A model generated the notes under the pieces. It saw only the letters and a list, made by a program, of their open reading frames with translations, was not told the DNA's origin and ran no database searches. Both the position numbers and the translations under genes were made by a program. A stretch of DNA of 64,000 nt from Thalassococcus arenae (GTDB taxonomy: Bacteria > Pseudomonadota > Alphaproteobacteria > Rhodobacterales > Rhodobacteraceae), in NCBI RefSeq assembly GCF_019104745.1, contig NZ_JAHRWL010000001.1:124001-188000 (forward strand), in the 5' to 3' direction. This document shows, one piece after another, positions 47,070 through 55,600 of the stretch (position 1 is the first letter of the stretch; the number at the start of each line of letters is the position of its first letter).

Positions 47070-47132
47070 GGGGGCGCTGCCCCCGTCGCCGCAAGCGGCG
47101 ACTCCCCCGGGATATTTTCAGCCAGATGAAGG
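47070..47132. repeat. composite dispersed repeat: two hairpins plus CCCCGGGATATTTTCAGCC element
   Basis: GGGGGC-GCT-GCCCCC (47070-47084) and GTCGCCGC-AA-GCGGCGAC (47085-47102) are followed by CCCCGGGATATTTTCAGCC and AGATGAAGG (47105-47132). The last part extends into the cyclo-ligase reading frame and supplies its final codons and stop. The hairpins probably end the purD and cyclo-ligase transcripts. Confidence 0.75.
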
Positions 47133-47687
47133 GCGGATCGTGATCACTTCGGTCTCGGTCACGACCAGGTCGAGCGGCTGGTCCGTCGGTTCGAGCGGCA
47201 GGTCTTCGGATTCCTGTGCCGCAAAGGCAAAGCCGATGGCCAGTGTCGGGCGTCTGGCCCGCAGCCGTTCCAGCGTGCGGTCGTAGAAGCCGCCGCCATA
47301 GCCCAACCGCCCGCCGGCCCGGGTGAAGGCGACCAGCGGGACGATCAACAACTCGGGCTCGAAGAAGTCCAGCGCGGCCGGGATACGGGCGCCGAAGGGA
47401 CCGTCCGTCAGGGCGCAGCCCGGCTCCCACCGGGCGAATTTCAGTGGCAGGCCCGCGGCTTCGATCACCGGCACGCCCACGGGGCCGTGGGCCGCGGCCT
47501 CTTCCATCGCGGGCAGCGGGTCGATTTCGGTCCGGATCGGCATATAGCCCGAAAGGGCCACGCCGCGATGGCCCGCCAGCACCTCGCTCAGCTTGCCCGC
47601 TGCGCCCGGACCCTGCCGATCGTAGGCCACCTTGCGCCGGGCAAAGGCGGCCCTGCGCGCGGCGGCCTTGTGTTCATCGAGGCTCAC
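47118..47687 (-). CDS. 5-formyltetrahydrofolate cyclo-ligase
   Basis: A 189-residue enzyme that converts 5-formyl-THF to 5,10-methenyl-THF using ATP, recycling a folate storage form. Matches include the basic start KAAARRAAFARRKVA, YMPIRTEIDPLPAM, PLVAFTRAGGRLGYGGGFYD followed by RTLERL (the ATP/phosphate loop) and AIGFAFAAQE. The start is GTG at 47687, overlapping the mgtE stop as GTGA, so it is coupled to mgtE. The C-terminus IRPSSG and stop lie within a dispersed repeat element. Confidence 0.92.
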   Translation of the reverse strand: MSLDEHKAAARRAAFARRKVAYDRQGPGAAGKLSEVLAGHRGVALSGYMPIRTEIDPLPAMEEAAAHGPVGVPVIEAAGLPLKFARWEPGCALTDGPFGARIPAALDFFEPELLIVPLVAFTRAGGRLGYGGGFYDRTLERLRARRPTLAIGFAFAAQESEDLPLEPTDQPLDLVVTETEVITIRPSSG

Positions 47688-49075
47688 AACAGCACCACGA
47701 CGGCAAGGCCCAGGAAGGCGAAGAACCCCACGACGTCGGTCACCGTGGTCACGAAGGCGCCCGAGGCCAGCGCCGGGTCGACACCGAGCTTTTCCAGCGC
47801 CACCGGGATCGCGATGCCGGCCAGGCCCGCGACCACCAGGTTGACGACCATGGCCGCCGCGATCACGCCGCCCAGAGCGGGCGAGCCGAACCAGATCAAT
47901 CCGACCAGGCCCATGATGACCGCGAAAGCCAGGCCGTTGACCAGGCCCACCAGCACCTCGCGCCGGATCACCCGCCACAGGTTCGAACCGGTCAGGTCCT
48001 TCGTTGCCAGCGCCCGTACCGCGACCGTCAGCGCCTGCGTGCCCGCGTTGCCGCCCATCGACGCCACGATCGGCATCAGCACGGCCAAAGCCACGATCTG
48101 GGCGATGGCCTCTTCGAATTGCGCGATCACCAGCGAGGCCAGGACCGCCGTCACCAGGTTGACCGCCAGCCAGGGAAAGCGTTGTTTCGTCGTTTCGAAC
48201 GTGTTGTCGCTCAGCCGGCTTTCCTCGCCCACGCCGGCCAGGCGGAGGATGTCTTCCTCGTGCTCGTCATCCAGCACCGCCATCGCATCATCGATGGTGA
48301 TCACCCCGATCAGCCGGTCGTTTTCATCGACGACCGGGGCCGAGATCAGGTGGTACTGGTTGAAGGCATAGGCAACGTCGCCTTCGTACTGATCGACGGG
48401 GATCACGTGGAACGTGTCTTCGACGATGGATTTCAACAGCACTTCGCGGCGCGACGACATCAGCTTGCCGAGCGTCACGTTGCCGACCGGGTGCAGTTTC
48501 GGGTCGACCAGAACGATGTGATAGAATTGTTCGGGCAAGTCTTCGGAATTGCGCAGGAAATCGATCGCTTCGCCGACATTCCAATGCTCGGGCGCCATCA
48601 CCACTTCGCGCTGCATCAGGCGGCCGGCGGAGTATTCGGGATAGGTCAGCGATTGTCGGACCGCCGCGCGGTCGCTGTCGCCGAGCGCACCGAGAATGGC
48701 CTCTTTCTGAGGCTCGTCCAGGTCTTCGACCAGGTCGACCACGTCGTCGCTGTCGAGGTCGCGCACCGCCTCGGCCAGGACCTCGGGATTCAACAGTCCG
48801 ATCACTTCTTCGCGGATCGACTCGTCGAGTTCGGATAGGATGTCGCCGTCGAATTCGCGGTCATAGAGCCGGATCAGGCGCATCCTGTCGAACGCGTTGA
48901 TCTGTTCCAGCAGGTCGGCGATATCGGCGGGATGCAGCGGCTCCATGAGCTCGACCAGCTTGGCACGATCCTCGATATCGACGGCGTAGAGAATCGCGGC
49001 GACAGCGCGGCGGTCCAGGGTGTAGGCGCCGCTGTCCTCGGTCTCGGCGTCGACGATATCGATCTCTTCGCTCAT
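47684..49075 (-). CDS. mgtE: magnesium transporter MgtE
   Basis: A 463-residue Mg2+ channel. The cytosolic N domain (about 20-140) has LMEPLHPADIADLLEQINAF and the acidic run DSDDVVDLVEDLDEPQ. Two CBS domains follow (about 145-265) that sense Mg2+. The C-terminal five-helix membrane domain (about 290-463) contains LMPIVASMGGNAGTQALTVA, the conserved pore region. Length matches the family (about 450). No M-box or other Mg2+ riboswitch is evident in the 130 bases upstream, so gating is probably post-translational. It diverges from guaD. Confidence 0.96.
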   Translation of the reverse strand: MSEEIDIVDAETEDSGAYTLDRRAVAAILYAVDIEDRAKLVELMEPLHPADIADLLEQINAFDRMRLIRLYDREFDGDILSELDESIREEVIGLLNPEVLAEAVRDLDSDDVVDLVEDLDEPQKEAILGALGDSDRAAVRQSLTYPEYSAGRLMQREVVMAPEHWNVGEAIDFLRNSEDLPEQFYHIVLVDPKLHPVGNVTLGKLMSSRREVLLKSIVEDTFHVIPVDQYEGDVAYAFNQYHLISAPVVDENDRLIGVITIDDAMAVLDDEHEEDILRLAGVGEESRLSDNTFETTKQRFPWLAVNLVTAVLASLVIAQFEEAIAQIVALAVLMPIVASMGGNAGTQALTVAVRALATKDLTGSNLWRVIRREVLVGLVNGLAFAVIMGLVGLIWFGSPALGGVIAAAMVVNLVVAGLAGIAIPVALEKLGVDPALASGAFVTTVTDVVGFFAFLGLAVVVLL

Positions 49076-49206
49076 GCCCGCCCCCTGTCTGATCGCGCCC
49101 TGCCTGAACGCGCCCTGTCTATCGAATGGATAAGCCGAGCGACAGGGCGTTCAAGCGATTTACCTGGACTTGCCGCAGGCCTAGTCTGCCGCCAAAGGAG
49201 CCGCCC

Positions 49207-50493
49207 ATGACCCCCGTCCTGCATCTTGGCCAGACGCTGGCCTTTCCGGCCTCGCCCTTCGAAGACGGTGTTTCGGCGGCTGACCACCACCGCCACGGAG
49301 CGGTGCTGGTCGCAGACGGGAAAATCGCGGCAGTGGGTCCGGCCGACGCGCTGCGCGCGGCGAACCCGACCTTGCCTGTCGAAGACCACGGCGATGCCCT
49401 GCTGATGGCGGGGTTCATCGACGCCCATGCGCACTATCCCCAGACCGCGATCATCGCCAGCTGGGGCAAGCGGCTGATCGACTGGCTGAACTGCTATACC
49501 TTCCCCGAGGAACTGCGGTTTGACGATCCGCAATATGCCGCCACCGTGGCCGAGCGATACCTGGACCTGCTGGTCGCGCAGGGGACGACGTCGGTCTGTT
49601 CCTATTGCACCAGTCACCCGGTTTCGGCCGACGCGATCTTTGCCGCGGCTCAGGCGCGGGGCATGCGGCTTTGGGCGGGCAAGACCTGCATGGACCGCAA
49701 CGCCCCGGACGGTCTGTGCGACACGCCCCGACGGGCCCATGACGAAAGCGCGTCACTGCTGGCGCGTTGGCACGGGCAGGACCGGCTGGGCTATGTCATC
49801 ACCCCGCGGTTTTCGCCGACCTCGTCACCTGCCCAGCTTGATGCGCTCGGCGCGCTTTGGGCGGAATACCCGGATTGCCTGATGCAGACCCACCTGAGCG
49901 AACAGCTCGACGAGATCGCCTGGGTGCGGTCGCTGTTCCCGGACGCACGGGATTATCTCGACACCTACGAGGCGCACGGGCTGCTTGGCGAAAACGGGCT
50001 GTATGGCCATGCCATCCATCTGGAACCGCGCGAACGCGACCGCCTGCGCGAGGTCGGCGCGGCATTGATCCATTGCCCGACCTCGAACACCTTCATCGGG
50101 TCGGGCCTGTTCGACATGGCCGGGCTGACCGCGATGGGGCTGCGCATCGGGCTGGCCACCGATACCGGCGGCGGGTCGTCCTTTTCGATGTTGCGCAGCA
50201 TGGCCGCGGCCTACGAGATCGCGCAACTGCGCGGCCATGCGTTGCACCCGTCGGAATTGCTGTGGCTGGCGACCGTAGGATCGGCCCGCGCGCTCAAGGC
50301 CGATGACCGGATCGGCAATCTGGAACCCGGGCACGAGGCGGATTTCATCGCGCTCGACCTGACTTCGACGCCGGCCATCGCGCAGCGTGCGGCGCGGGCC
50401 GAGGATCTTTGGGGCGCGGTCTTTCCCACGATCATGATGGGCGACGACCGCGCGATTGCAGGTGTATGGCTGTCGGGCCGACGCGTGAAGTGA
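49207..50493 (+). CDS. guaD: guanine deaminase
   Basis: A 428-residue zinc amidohydrolase that hydrolyses guanine to xanthine and ammonia in purine salvage and catabolism. Zinc ligands and signatures are present: GFIDAHAHYPQTAI near residue 65, LNCYTFPEELRF, GTTSVCSYCTSHP, YVITPRFSPTSSPAQLD, MQTHLSEQLDEI and the catalytic aspartate in GLATDTGGGSSFSML. Length fits the family (about 430-450). AAAGGAG lies six bases before the ATG at 49207. purA and purD are also in the window, but no xanthine dehydrogenase operon is adjacent. Confidence 0.95.
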   Translation: MTPVLHLGQTLAFPASPFEDGVSAADHHRHGAVLVADGKIAAVGPADALRAANPTLPVEDHGDALLMAGFIDAHAHYPQTAIIASWGKRLIDWLNCYTFPEELRFDDPQYAATVAERYLDLLVAQGTTSVCSYCTSHPVSADAIFAAAQARGMRLWAGKTCMDRNAPDGLCDTPRRAHDESASLLARWHGQDRLGYVITPRFSPTSSPAQLDALGALWAEYPDCLMQTHLSEQLDEIAWVRSLFPDARDYLDTYEAHGLLGENGLYGHAIHLEPRERDRLREVGAALIHCPTSNTFIGSGLFDMAGLTAMGLRIGLATDTGGGSSFSMLRSMAAAYEIAQLRGHALHPSELLWLATVGSARALKADDRIGNLEPGHEADFIALDLTSTPAIAQRAARAEDLWGAVFPTIMMGDDRAIAGVWLSGRRVK

Positions 50494-50498
50494 CCCGG

Positions 50499-50927
50499 TC
50501 AGGACCCGCACCCGCCGCGGCCCAGCACCAGCACCCAGATGTCTCCCGGCGCGCGGACCAGCCCGTATTCCTCGATGTCGCGCAGCAGCAGGTTCTTTCG
50601 ATGCGGCGCGGAATCGACCCAGGACCGCATGACGTTCTTGGGCGACTCCTGGCCCTTGGCGATGTTCTCGGCCACTTGGCAGAACCCGTATCCCGCCGCG
50701 CGGACCCGCGACGCGACGGTGCTGCCGTCCGATCCGGTATGCGAGAAGAAGCCGTTTCGCGCCATGTCCATCGCATGCTGCATCGCCGCCTCTTCCAACG
50801 CGGGTGACGGTTTCAGCGGTGCCAGACCGGCCTCGCCGCGCAGTCCGTTCAGCAATTGCCGCACCTCCTGTGCGGGGGCCGTCGTGGCGAAAACAAGTGC
50901 GGACAGCAAGACGCAGATACGGATCAT
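50499..50927 (-). CDS. secreted CAP-domain (SCP-like) protein
   Basis: A 142-residue exported protein with signal peptide MIRICVLLSALVFATTAPAQ. The CAP/SCP domain includes LNGLRGEAGLAPLKPSPALE, the HAMDMARNGFFSHTGSDGS histidine segment, QVAENIAKGQESPKNVMRSW and SAPHRKNLLLRDIEEYGLV. Bacterial members are secreted with poorly defined roles in envelope or metal/lipid binding. Paired cysteines (GFCQ and GGCGS) could form a disulfide. It is 12 bases downstream of the IMPase-family gene and may be co-transcribed. Confidence 0.87.
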   Translation of the reverse strand: MIRICVLLSALVFATTAPAQEVRQLLNGLRGEAGLAPLKPSPALEEAAMQHAMDMARNGFFSHTGSDGSTVASRVRAAGYGFCQVAENIAKGQESPKNVMRSWVDSAPHRKNLLLRDIEEYGLVRAPGDIWVLVLGRGGCGS

Positions 50928-50939
50928 GGCTGTGCGCTC

Positions 50940-51752
50940 CTAGACCGGTGTCCCGCGCAACAGGTCCAGCGCCCGGGCATGCAGGGTCGCGTTCGCCGCA
51001 GCCAGCACCCGGCCACCGGCATGCACGGGCGCTCCGGTCCAATCCGTGACGATTCCGCCGGCGGCTTCGATCACGGCGATCGGTGCCTGGACGTCGTAGG
51101 CAGCCAGCCCGGCTTCGATGACTAGGTCGATCTGCCCCGCGGCCAGCAACGCGTAGGCATAGCAATCCATACCGTAGCGCGTCAGGCGCACGCGATCGCG
51201 CACTGCCTCGAAGCCACGCCGCTCGGCTGGGCTGCCGACCTCCGGAAAGGTGGTAAACAGGATCGCGTCTTCAAGATGGTGGGTGTCGCGGGTTTCCAGG
51301 CTCGCGGTCGCGTTCCGCGGGCCGCTCCAGTGCGCCCGACCGAAGCCGCCGATGAACCGTTCCCCGGTAAAGGGTTGGTCGATGATGCCCAGCATCGGAC
51401 CGGATTCGTTGGCCAGCGCGATCAGCACGCCCCAGGTCGGTGTTCCCGACAGGAACGCCCGGGTGCCATCGATCGGATCGAGCACCCAGGTCAGGCCGCT
51501 TTCGCCAGCCTGTTCGCCGAACTCCTCGCCCAGGATACCGTCCTGCGGTCGAAGCCGGGCGAGAGTCGCGCGCATCGCCTCTTCGGCGGCACGGTCGGCG
51601 ACGGTGACCGGGTCGAACCCTTCGCGCGCCTTGTTGTCGGCGCTGAGCCCGCGAGATCGGAAATGCGGCAGAATCGCCTCGCCCGCCGCATCGGCAAGCG
51701 ACAAGGCGGTCGCCAACAGCGTTTGCCGAAGTTCATCCGTCAGTTCGGTCAT
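50940..51752 (-). CDS. hisN: IMPase-family phosphatase, probable histidinol-phosphatase (HisN type)
   Basis: A 270-residue Mg2+-dependent phosphatase of the inositol monophosphatase fold. Metal-binding motifs are LGEEFGEQAGES near residue 74 and WVLDPIDGTRAFLSGTPTWG near residue 89, with a later aspartate in YDVQAPIAVIEAAGG. The sequence after DGTRAF and the length match the histidinol-phosphatase branch used by alphaproteobacteria in place of the HAD type. Inositol or fructose-1,6-bisphosphatase activity cannot be excluded. No other his gene is nearby. It converges on no gene; the CAP gene follows. Confidence 0.85.
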   Translation of the reverse strand: MTELTDELRQTLLATALSLADAAGEAILPHFRSRGLSADNKAREGFDPVTVADRAAEEAMRATLARLRPQDGILGEEFGEQAGESGLTWVLDPIDGTRAFLSGTPTWGVLIALANESGPMLGIIDQPFTGERFIGGFGRAHWSGPRNATASLETRDTHHLEDAILFTTFPEVGSPAERRGFEAVRDRVRLTRYGMDCYAYALLAAGQIDLVIEAGLAAYDVQAPIAVIEAAGGIVTDWTGAPVHAGGRVLAAANATLHARALDLLRGTPV

Positions 51753-51797
51753 CGGACAAGGCCCGGCTTGGACCGGGCGTCTTTCGTCGCTCCCGGA

Positions 51798-52169
51798 TCA
51801 GGCGACGTCGGACAGCACGCGTGCCAGTTCGAACAGGCGGCGGCGCTGATTTTCGGGGATCGCGTAGTAGGATCGCACGAGGTCCAGCGCTTCCTTGTCG
51901 CCCAACAGGTCGGCCGGAACGCCGTCTGCCTTGGCCGGTGTTTCGCTTTCGTTTTCAATGCCTTCAAAGAAGAAACTGACCGGAACGCTGAGCGCGTCCG
52001 CGATATCCCACAGCCGCGACGCGCTGACACGGTTGGCACCGGTTTCGTATTTCTGGATCTGTTGAAACTTGATCCCGACCTGTTCGGCCAGCTGTTGCTG
52101 GGTCATGCCGACCAGCCACCGGCGATGCCGGATTCGCTTGCCTACGTGGACATCAACGGGATGGGTCAT
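51798..52169 (-). CDS. XRE-family helix-turn-helix regulator
   Basis: A 123-residue repressor-like protein. The HTH_3 domain spans about 12-70: VGKRIRHRRWLVGMTQQQLA, VGIKFQQIQKYETGANRVSA and ADALSVPVSFFFEG. The rest is a short helical tail (about 85-123, ENQRRRLFELARVLSDV) for dimerisation. This is the small SinR-like regulator type common in Rhodobacterales. The ATG at 52169 has AAGGA ten bases upstream; an ATG 24 bases earlier is possible. A candidate promoter lies at 52298-52325. It diverges from the quinone oxidoreductase, which it may control. Confidence 0.9.
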   Translation of the reverse strand: MTHPVDVHVGKRIRHRRWLVGMTQQQLAEQVGIKFQQIQKYETGANRVSASRLWDIADALSVPVSFFFEGIENESETPAKADGVPADLLGDKEALDLVRSYYAIPENQRRRLFELARVLSDVA

Positions 52170-52297
52170 TTCGTGATCCTTGTCTTGATACATCCGTCGC
52201 CTGCGACACGGACAGACGACAACCGGAACTGAAAGCGAGACGGGTGCCAGGCTTGGTCTGAATGACTACAGCACGCGGACGAAAAATATCAAGGAAA

Positions 52298-52325
52298 ATG
52301 ATACCCAATCGCTGTATTTGGTAAA
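52298..52325 (-). promoter_or_regulatory. candidate promoter of the XRE regulator
   Basis: On the minus strand TTTACC (52320-52325), a 16-base spacer and TATCAT (52298-52303) lie in an AT-rich stretch upstream of the regulator. This leaves a leader of about 120 bases. Pattern match only. Confidence 0.35.
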
Positions 52326-52455
52326 CACTCCGCACCCTCCAGTTGCATTGTCTTTACCCTCGGTTCCCGCAAGGCAACAAAAGGGCCTGACCGCCAAACA
52401 TTTGACACCCGGTGGATTCGCGCCGAAGTAGCCGCCAACCAAGCCGGAGGATTCA

Positions 52456-53421
52456 ATGCGTGCCTTTCAACTGACATCCCACGATACGCCCCCCGCCCTG
52501 GCGGACCTTGCGGTGCCCGATCCCGGTGCCGGGCAACTGCGGCTCGACATAGCAGCCTGCGGACTGAACTTCGCCGATCTGCTGATGATGTCCGGCCAGT
52601 ACCAGGACACGCCGGCCCTGCCTTTCACCATGGGCATGGAGGTGGCCGGAACGGTCAACGCGGTGGGCGACGGCGTGACCGGCTTCGCGCCCGGAGACCG
52701 GGTCGCGGTGTTCGGTGGTCAGGGCGGATTGGCGGAACAGGGCGTGTTCGACGCCGCGCGCGCGGTGAAACTGCCGCCAGCCATGGATTTCGTCCAGGCA
52801 GCCGCCTTTCAGATCGCCTATGGCACCAGCCATGTCGCCTTGGATCACCGTGCCCGTCTGAAACCCGGTGAGACGCTGCTGGTGCTGGGCGCCGCCGGCG
52901 GCGTCGGTCTGACGGCGGTCGAGATCGGCAAGGTGATGGGCGCGCGGGTGGTGGCCTGTGCCCGAGGCGCCGACAAGCTGGCGGTGGCCCGGGCAGCCGG
53001 GGCCGACCACCTGATCGATGCCGCCAGCCAGGATATCCGCGCCGAGATGAAGGCGCTCGGCGGCGCCGACGTGGTCTATGATCCGGTCGGAGGCGAACAA
53101 TTCGATGCCGCGTTCCGGTCATGTAAACCCGAGGGCCGGATCCTGACCATCGGCTTTGCCAGCGGTTCCGTCCCGCAGATCAAGGCCAACCACCTGCTGG
53201 TCAAGAATCTCAGCGTTCTGGGCCTGTATTGGGGCGGCTACCTGGCCTTCCGACCGGAGGTGCTGACCGGGTCGCTGGCGACCCTGCTCGACTGGTTCGA
53301 CGCCGGCAAGATCACCCCGCATGTCAGCGACGTGCTGCCGCTCGAACGGGCGGCGGACGGCATGGCGCTGCTGCGCAGCCGCAAATCCACCGGCAAGGTG
53401 GTGATCCGGATCCGCGACTGA
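52456..53421 (+). CDS. NADPH:quinone oxidoreductase-family MDR protein
   Basis: A 321-residue zinc-free medium-chain dehydrogenase/reductase of the zeta-crystallin / quinone oxidoreductase group. The GroES-like N-terminal half has CGLNFADLLMMSGQYQD and FTMGMEVAGTVNAVGDGV. The Rossmann half has the nucleotide motif LLVLGAAGGVGLTAVEIGK, then DVVYDPVGGEQFDAAFRS. The Zn-binding cysteines of alcohol dehydrogenases are absent. Likely substrates are quinones or enoyl compounds. GGAGG is seven bases before the ATG. It lies between a divergent XRE regulator and a convergent LysR gene. Confidence 0.88.
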   Translation: MRAFQLTSHDTPPALADLAVPDPGAGQLRLDIAACGLNFADLLMMSGQYQDTPALPFTMGMEVAGTVNAVGDGVTGFAPGDRVAVFGGQGGLAEQGVFDAARAVKLPPAMDFVQAAAFQIAYGTSHVALDHRARLKPGETLLVLGAAGGVGLTAVEIGKVMGARVVACARGADKLAVARAAGADHLIDAASQDIRAEMKALGGADVVYDPVGGEQFDAAFRSCKPEGRILTIGFASGSVPQIKANHLLVKNLSVLGLYWGGYLAFRPEVLTGSLATLLDWFDAGKITPHVSDVLPLERAADGMALLRSRKSTGKVVIRIRD

Positions 53422-53422
53422 C

Positions 53423-54298
53423 CTATTGCGCGGCGATCTCGCCGCGACCCGACATCAACGCGAATTCGGCGCGCAACATGTCCATCAGCGGATCGACCAG
53501 CTGGGGCCGGGACGGCGCGGCATAGGCGATGATCTTCTGGCTGCCCAGCTCGGGCAGTCCGGCGGCGTTGGGAACCGGCGCATATTGCTGGGGTTCGTGT
53601 CCTTCCAGCACGGCCGTCACCGCCATGTCGGCGCTGACCGCCACTTCGATGGCCCGGTCGCTGTCGGCGGCCACCACCTGTTCCCAATCGATACCGGACC
53701 TGTCGAGCGCGGCGACCGCGCCGGGCCGGAACGAACAATGGCTGCAGAACGCGACGCGCAAGGGCTGGGTGCGCCAGACCTGGCCATCCCGCGCGCCGTA
53801 CCAGCGCAACGGCACGTCCAACAGTTCCTCGCCGCCCCTCGAGGGCTCGGGCTCGGTGGTCAGGATGACATCCACCGCGCCCTTGGCGAACTGTGCCTTG
53901 AGATCGAAGGTAAAGGAACTGAGCAGCTGCAGTTTGACCCTTGGAAAGTCTCGCTGCATCCGCTTCATCACCCGTGGGATGACCGGGTAGACGATGTCAT
54001 GCGGAACGCCCAGCACCAGTTCGCCGACCCAGTCCTGCCGGGTCAGCCTTGCATAGATCTCGTCGTTCAGTTCGACCATCCGGCGGGCATAGCCCAGCAA
54101 CTGATCGCCGGCCGGTGTCAACACGACGCCGCGGCCCGAACGTTCCAGCAGCGTCAGGCCCAGCAGCTCTTCCAGTCTCTTGATCTGCATCGAGACTGCC
54201 GATTGCGTGAGGTTCAGGAAGCCGGCCGCGCGGGTCACACCGCCGGAATCCGCGACGGCGACGAACGATCGAAGCGTGGTGATGTCAAGATTGCGCAT
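53423..54298 (-). CDS. LysR-family transcriptional regulator
   Basis: A 291-residue LysR-type regulator. The winged helix-turn-helix covers about 4-62: LDITTLRSFVAVADSGGVTR, AAGFLNLTQSAVSMQIKRLE and ELLGLTLLERSGRGVVLTPA. The effector domain (about 90-290) has VKLQLLSSFTFDLKAQFAKG and DVILTTEPEPSRGGEELLD. The inducer is unknown. It diverges from a DUF1127 gene with 125 bases between starts, a pairing seen in this order, so it probably controls that gene and itself. Its stop is one base from the convergent oxidoreductase stop. Confidence 0.92.
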   Translation of the reverse strand: MRNLDITTLRSFVAVADSGGVTRAAGFLNLTQSAVSMQIKRLEELLGLTLLERSGRGVVLTPAGDQLLGYARRMVELNDEIYARLTRQDWVGELVLGVPHDIVYPVIPRVMKRMQRDFPRVKLQLLSSFTFDLKAQFAKGAVDVILTTEPEPSRGGEELLDVPLRWYGARDGQVWRTQPLRVAFCSHCSFRPGAVAALDRSGIDWEQVVAADSDRAIEVAVSADMAVTAVLEGHEPQQYAPVPNAAGLPELGSQKIIAYAAPSRPQLVDPLMDMLRAEFALMSGRGEIAAQ

Positions 54299-54423
54299 AC
54301 ATCACGTTCCTTGATGTAATTCCTCAAAAACATTCGTTTCCAACATATCGCATGTGGCGCCATATTCATCAACAGAAAACACGCTGACCACCGCTTACAT
54401 CACAAACACTGAAGGGTTTCATC

Positions 54424-54630
54424 ATGATCCGTGCATTGTCTCTGTTCGCCCCCGTCCGCCCGGCTTCGCTGGCCACCCGCATCCGCAACTGGCGTTCGGT
54501 GAGCCGCCAGCGCCACGCCCTGTCGCGTCTCGACACTGCTGCCCTCCGCGATATCGGCCTCAGTCGCGAACAGGCGGAAAACGAGGCAAACCGCCCGTTT
54601 TGGGACGCTTCGGCGAATTGGCGAGTATAA
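54424..54630 (+). CDS. DUF1127-family small arginine-rich protein
   Basis: A 68-residue basic protein. The C-terminal part has the DUF1127 pattern SRQRHALSRLDTAALRDIGL followed by SREQAENEANRPFW. Short DUF1127 proteins in alphaproteobacteria are known to act as RNA-associated regulators of phosphate, carbon or small-RNA metabolism, but this one is not assigned. AAGGG precedes the ATG at 54424. It sits divergent to LysR and 113 bases upstream of the Bax-inhibitor-1 gene, which has its own candidate promoter. Confidence 0.88.
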   Translation: MIRALSLFAPVRPASLATRIRNWRSVSRQRHALSRLDTAALRDIGLSREQAENEANRPFWDASANWRV

Positions 54631-54665
54631 CGGTCGACTTTTCGTCAATCCGCACCGCCTTCGCC

Positions 54666-54694
54666 TTGAAATATCTCCGTGACCTGCCAATATC
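54666..54694 (+). promoter_or_regulatory. candidate promoter of the Bax-inhibitor-1 gene
   Basis: TTGAAA (54666-54671), a 17-base spacer and AATATC (54689-54694; ATATCT with an 18-base spacer) lie 50 bases before the ATG at 54744. The expected transcript leader includes the GGAGG ribosome site. Confidence 0.45.
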
Positions 54695-54743
54695 TGAGCT
54701 ACAACCGGGCAAACCCCGGACGAGGTTCAATTCGGAGGCTTTC

Positions 54744-55529
54744 ATGGCTGAATACAACACGATCCGGACGGCTGGCGTCGCTGGCGCCCACGCTGCCCAG
54801 ATTGACGAGGGCCTGCGCGCCCACATGAACAAGGTCTACGGCACGATGTCCGTGGGCATGTTCATCACCTTCGCCGCAGCATGGGCGATTTCCGGCCTTG
54901 CCGTAACATCCGACCCCGCCGGCGCCACCGCGATGATCCGCGAGGGCCAGTTCCTGACGGCATTCGGGCAGGCGATCTACATGTCGCCACTCAAGTGGGT
55001 GATCATGTTCGCGCCGCTGGCCTTCATCTTCTTCGGCTTCGGCGCCGCCGTGAACCGGTTGTCGGCCGCCGGCGTACAGACCGTGTTCTACGTCTTCGCC
55101 GCGCTGATGGGCCTGTCGCTCAGCTCGATCTTCCTGGTCTTCACGGGCGTTTCGATCGTGCAGGTGTTCCTGATCACGGCAATCGCTTTTGCCGGCCTGT
55201 CGCTGTGGGGATACACCACAAAAAAGGACATCTCGGGCTGGGGTTCGTTCCTGATCATGGGCGTGATCGGCCTGATCGTCGCGTCGATTGTGAACATCTT
55301 CCTGGGCTCACCGGCGATCCAGTTCGCCATCTCGGCTCTGGGTGTGCTGATCTTCTCGGCCCTGACGGCATACGACACGCAGAACATCAAGAACACCTAT
55401 CTGCAGCACGCGATGCAGGGCGATAGCGAGTGGCTGGGCAAGGCCGCCATCATGGGCGCGCTGAACCTGTATCTCGACTTCATCAACCTGTTCATGTTCC
55501 TGCTGCAGTTCCTCGGCAATCGCGAGTGA
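54744..55529 (+). CDS. Bax inhibitor-1/YccA-family membrane protein
   Basis: A 261-residue inner-membrane protein with seven predicted helices (first helix about 38-58, GTMSVGMFITFAAAWAISGL). It belongs to the BI-1/YccA/YbhL family, which includes calcium-leak channels and FtsH modulators. Conserved features include AALMGLSLSSIFLVFTG and the C-terminal SALTAYDTQNIKNTYLQ and GALNLYLDFINLFMFLL blocks, with the paired aspartates of the family. The ATG at 54744 has TCGGAGG seven bases upstream; a longer frame is noise. A strong intrinsic terminator follows at 55553-55581. Confidence 0.92.
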   Translation: MAEYNTIRTAGVAGAHAAQIDEGLRAHMNKVYGTMSVGMFITFAAAWAISGLAVTSDPAGATAMIREGQFLTAFGQAIYMSPLKWVIMFAPLAFIFFGFGAAVNRLSAAGVQTVFYVFAALMGLSLSSIFLVFTGVSIVQVFLITAIAFAGLSLWGYTTKKDISGWGSFLIMGVIGLIVASIVNIFLGSPAIQFAISALGVLIFSALTAYDTQNIKNTYLQHAMQGDSEWLGKAAIMGALNLYLDFINLFMFLLQFLGNRE

Positions 55530-55552
55530 TCCTGCCGCAAGACTGACAACCG

Positions 55553-55581
55553 GGGCCGGTCGACCAGACCGGCCCTTTTTT
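55553..55581 (+). terminator. rho-independent terminator after the Bax-inhibitor-1 gene
   Basis: GGGCCGGTC (55553-55561), loop GACCA, GACCGGCCC (55567-55575) and six Ts (55576-55581): a nine-base GC-rich stem with a T-run, 24 bases after the stop. Confidence 0.92.
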
Positions 55582-55600
55582 CGTTTCCCGGAGGCAAACG

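Noticed and set aside
49076-49206. Mg2+ riboswitch (M-box) upstream of mgtE
   Set aside because: Only a short run of CGCGCCCTG-like repeats is present; the conserved M-box core and terminator are absent.
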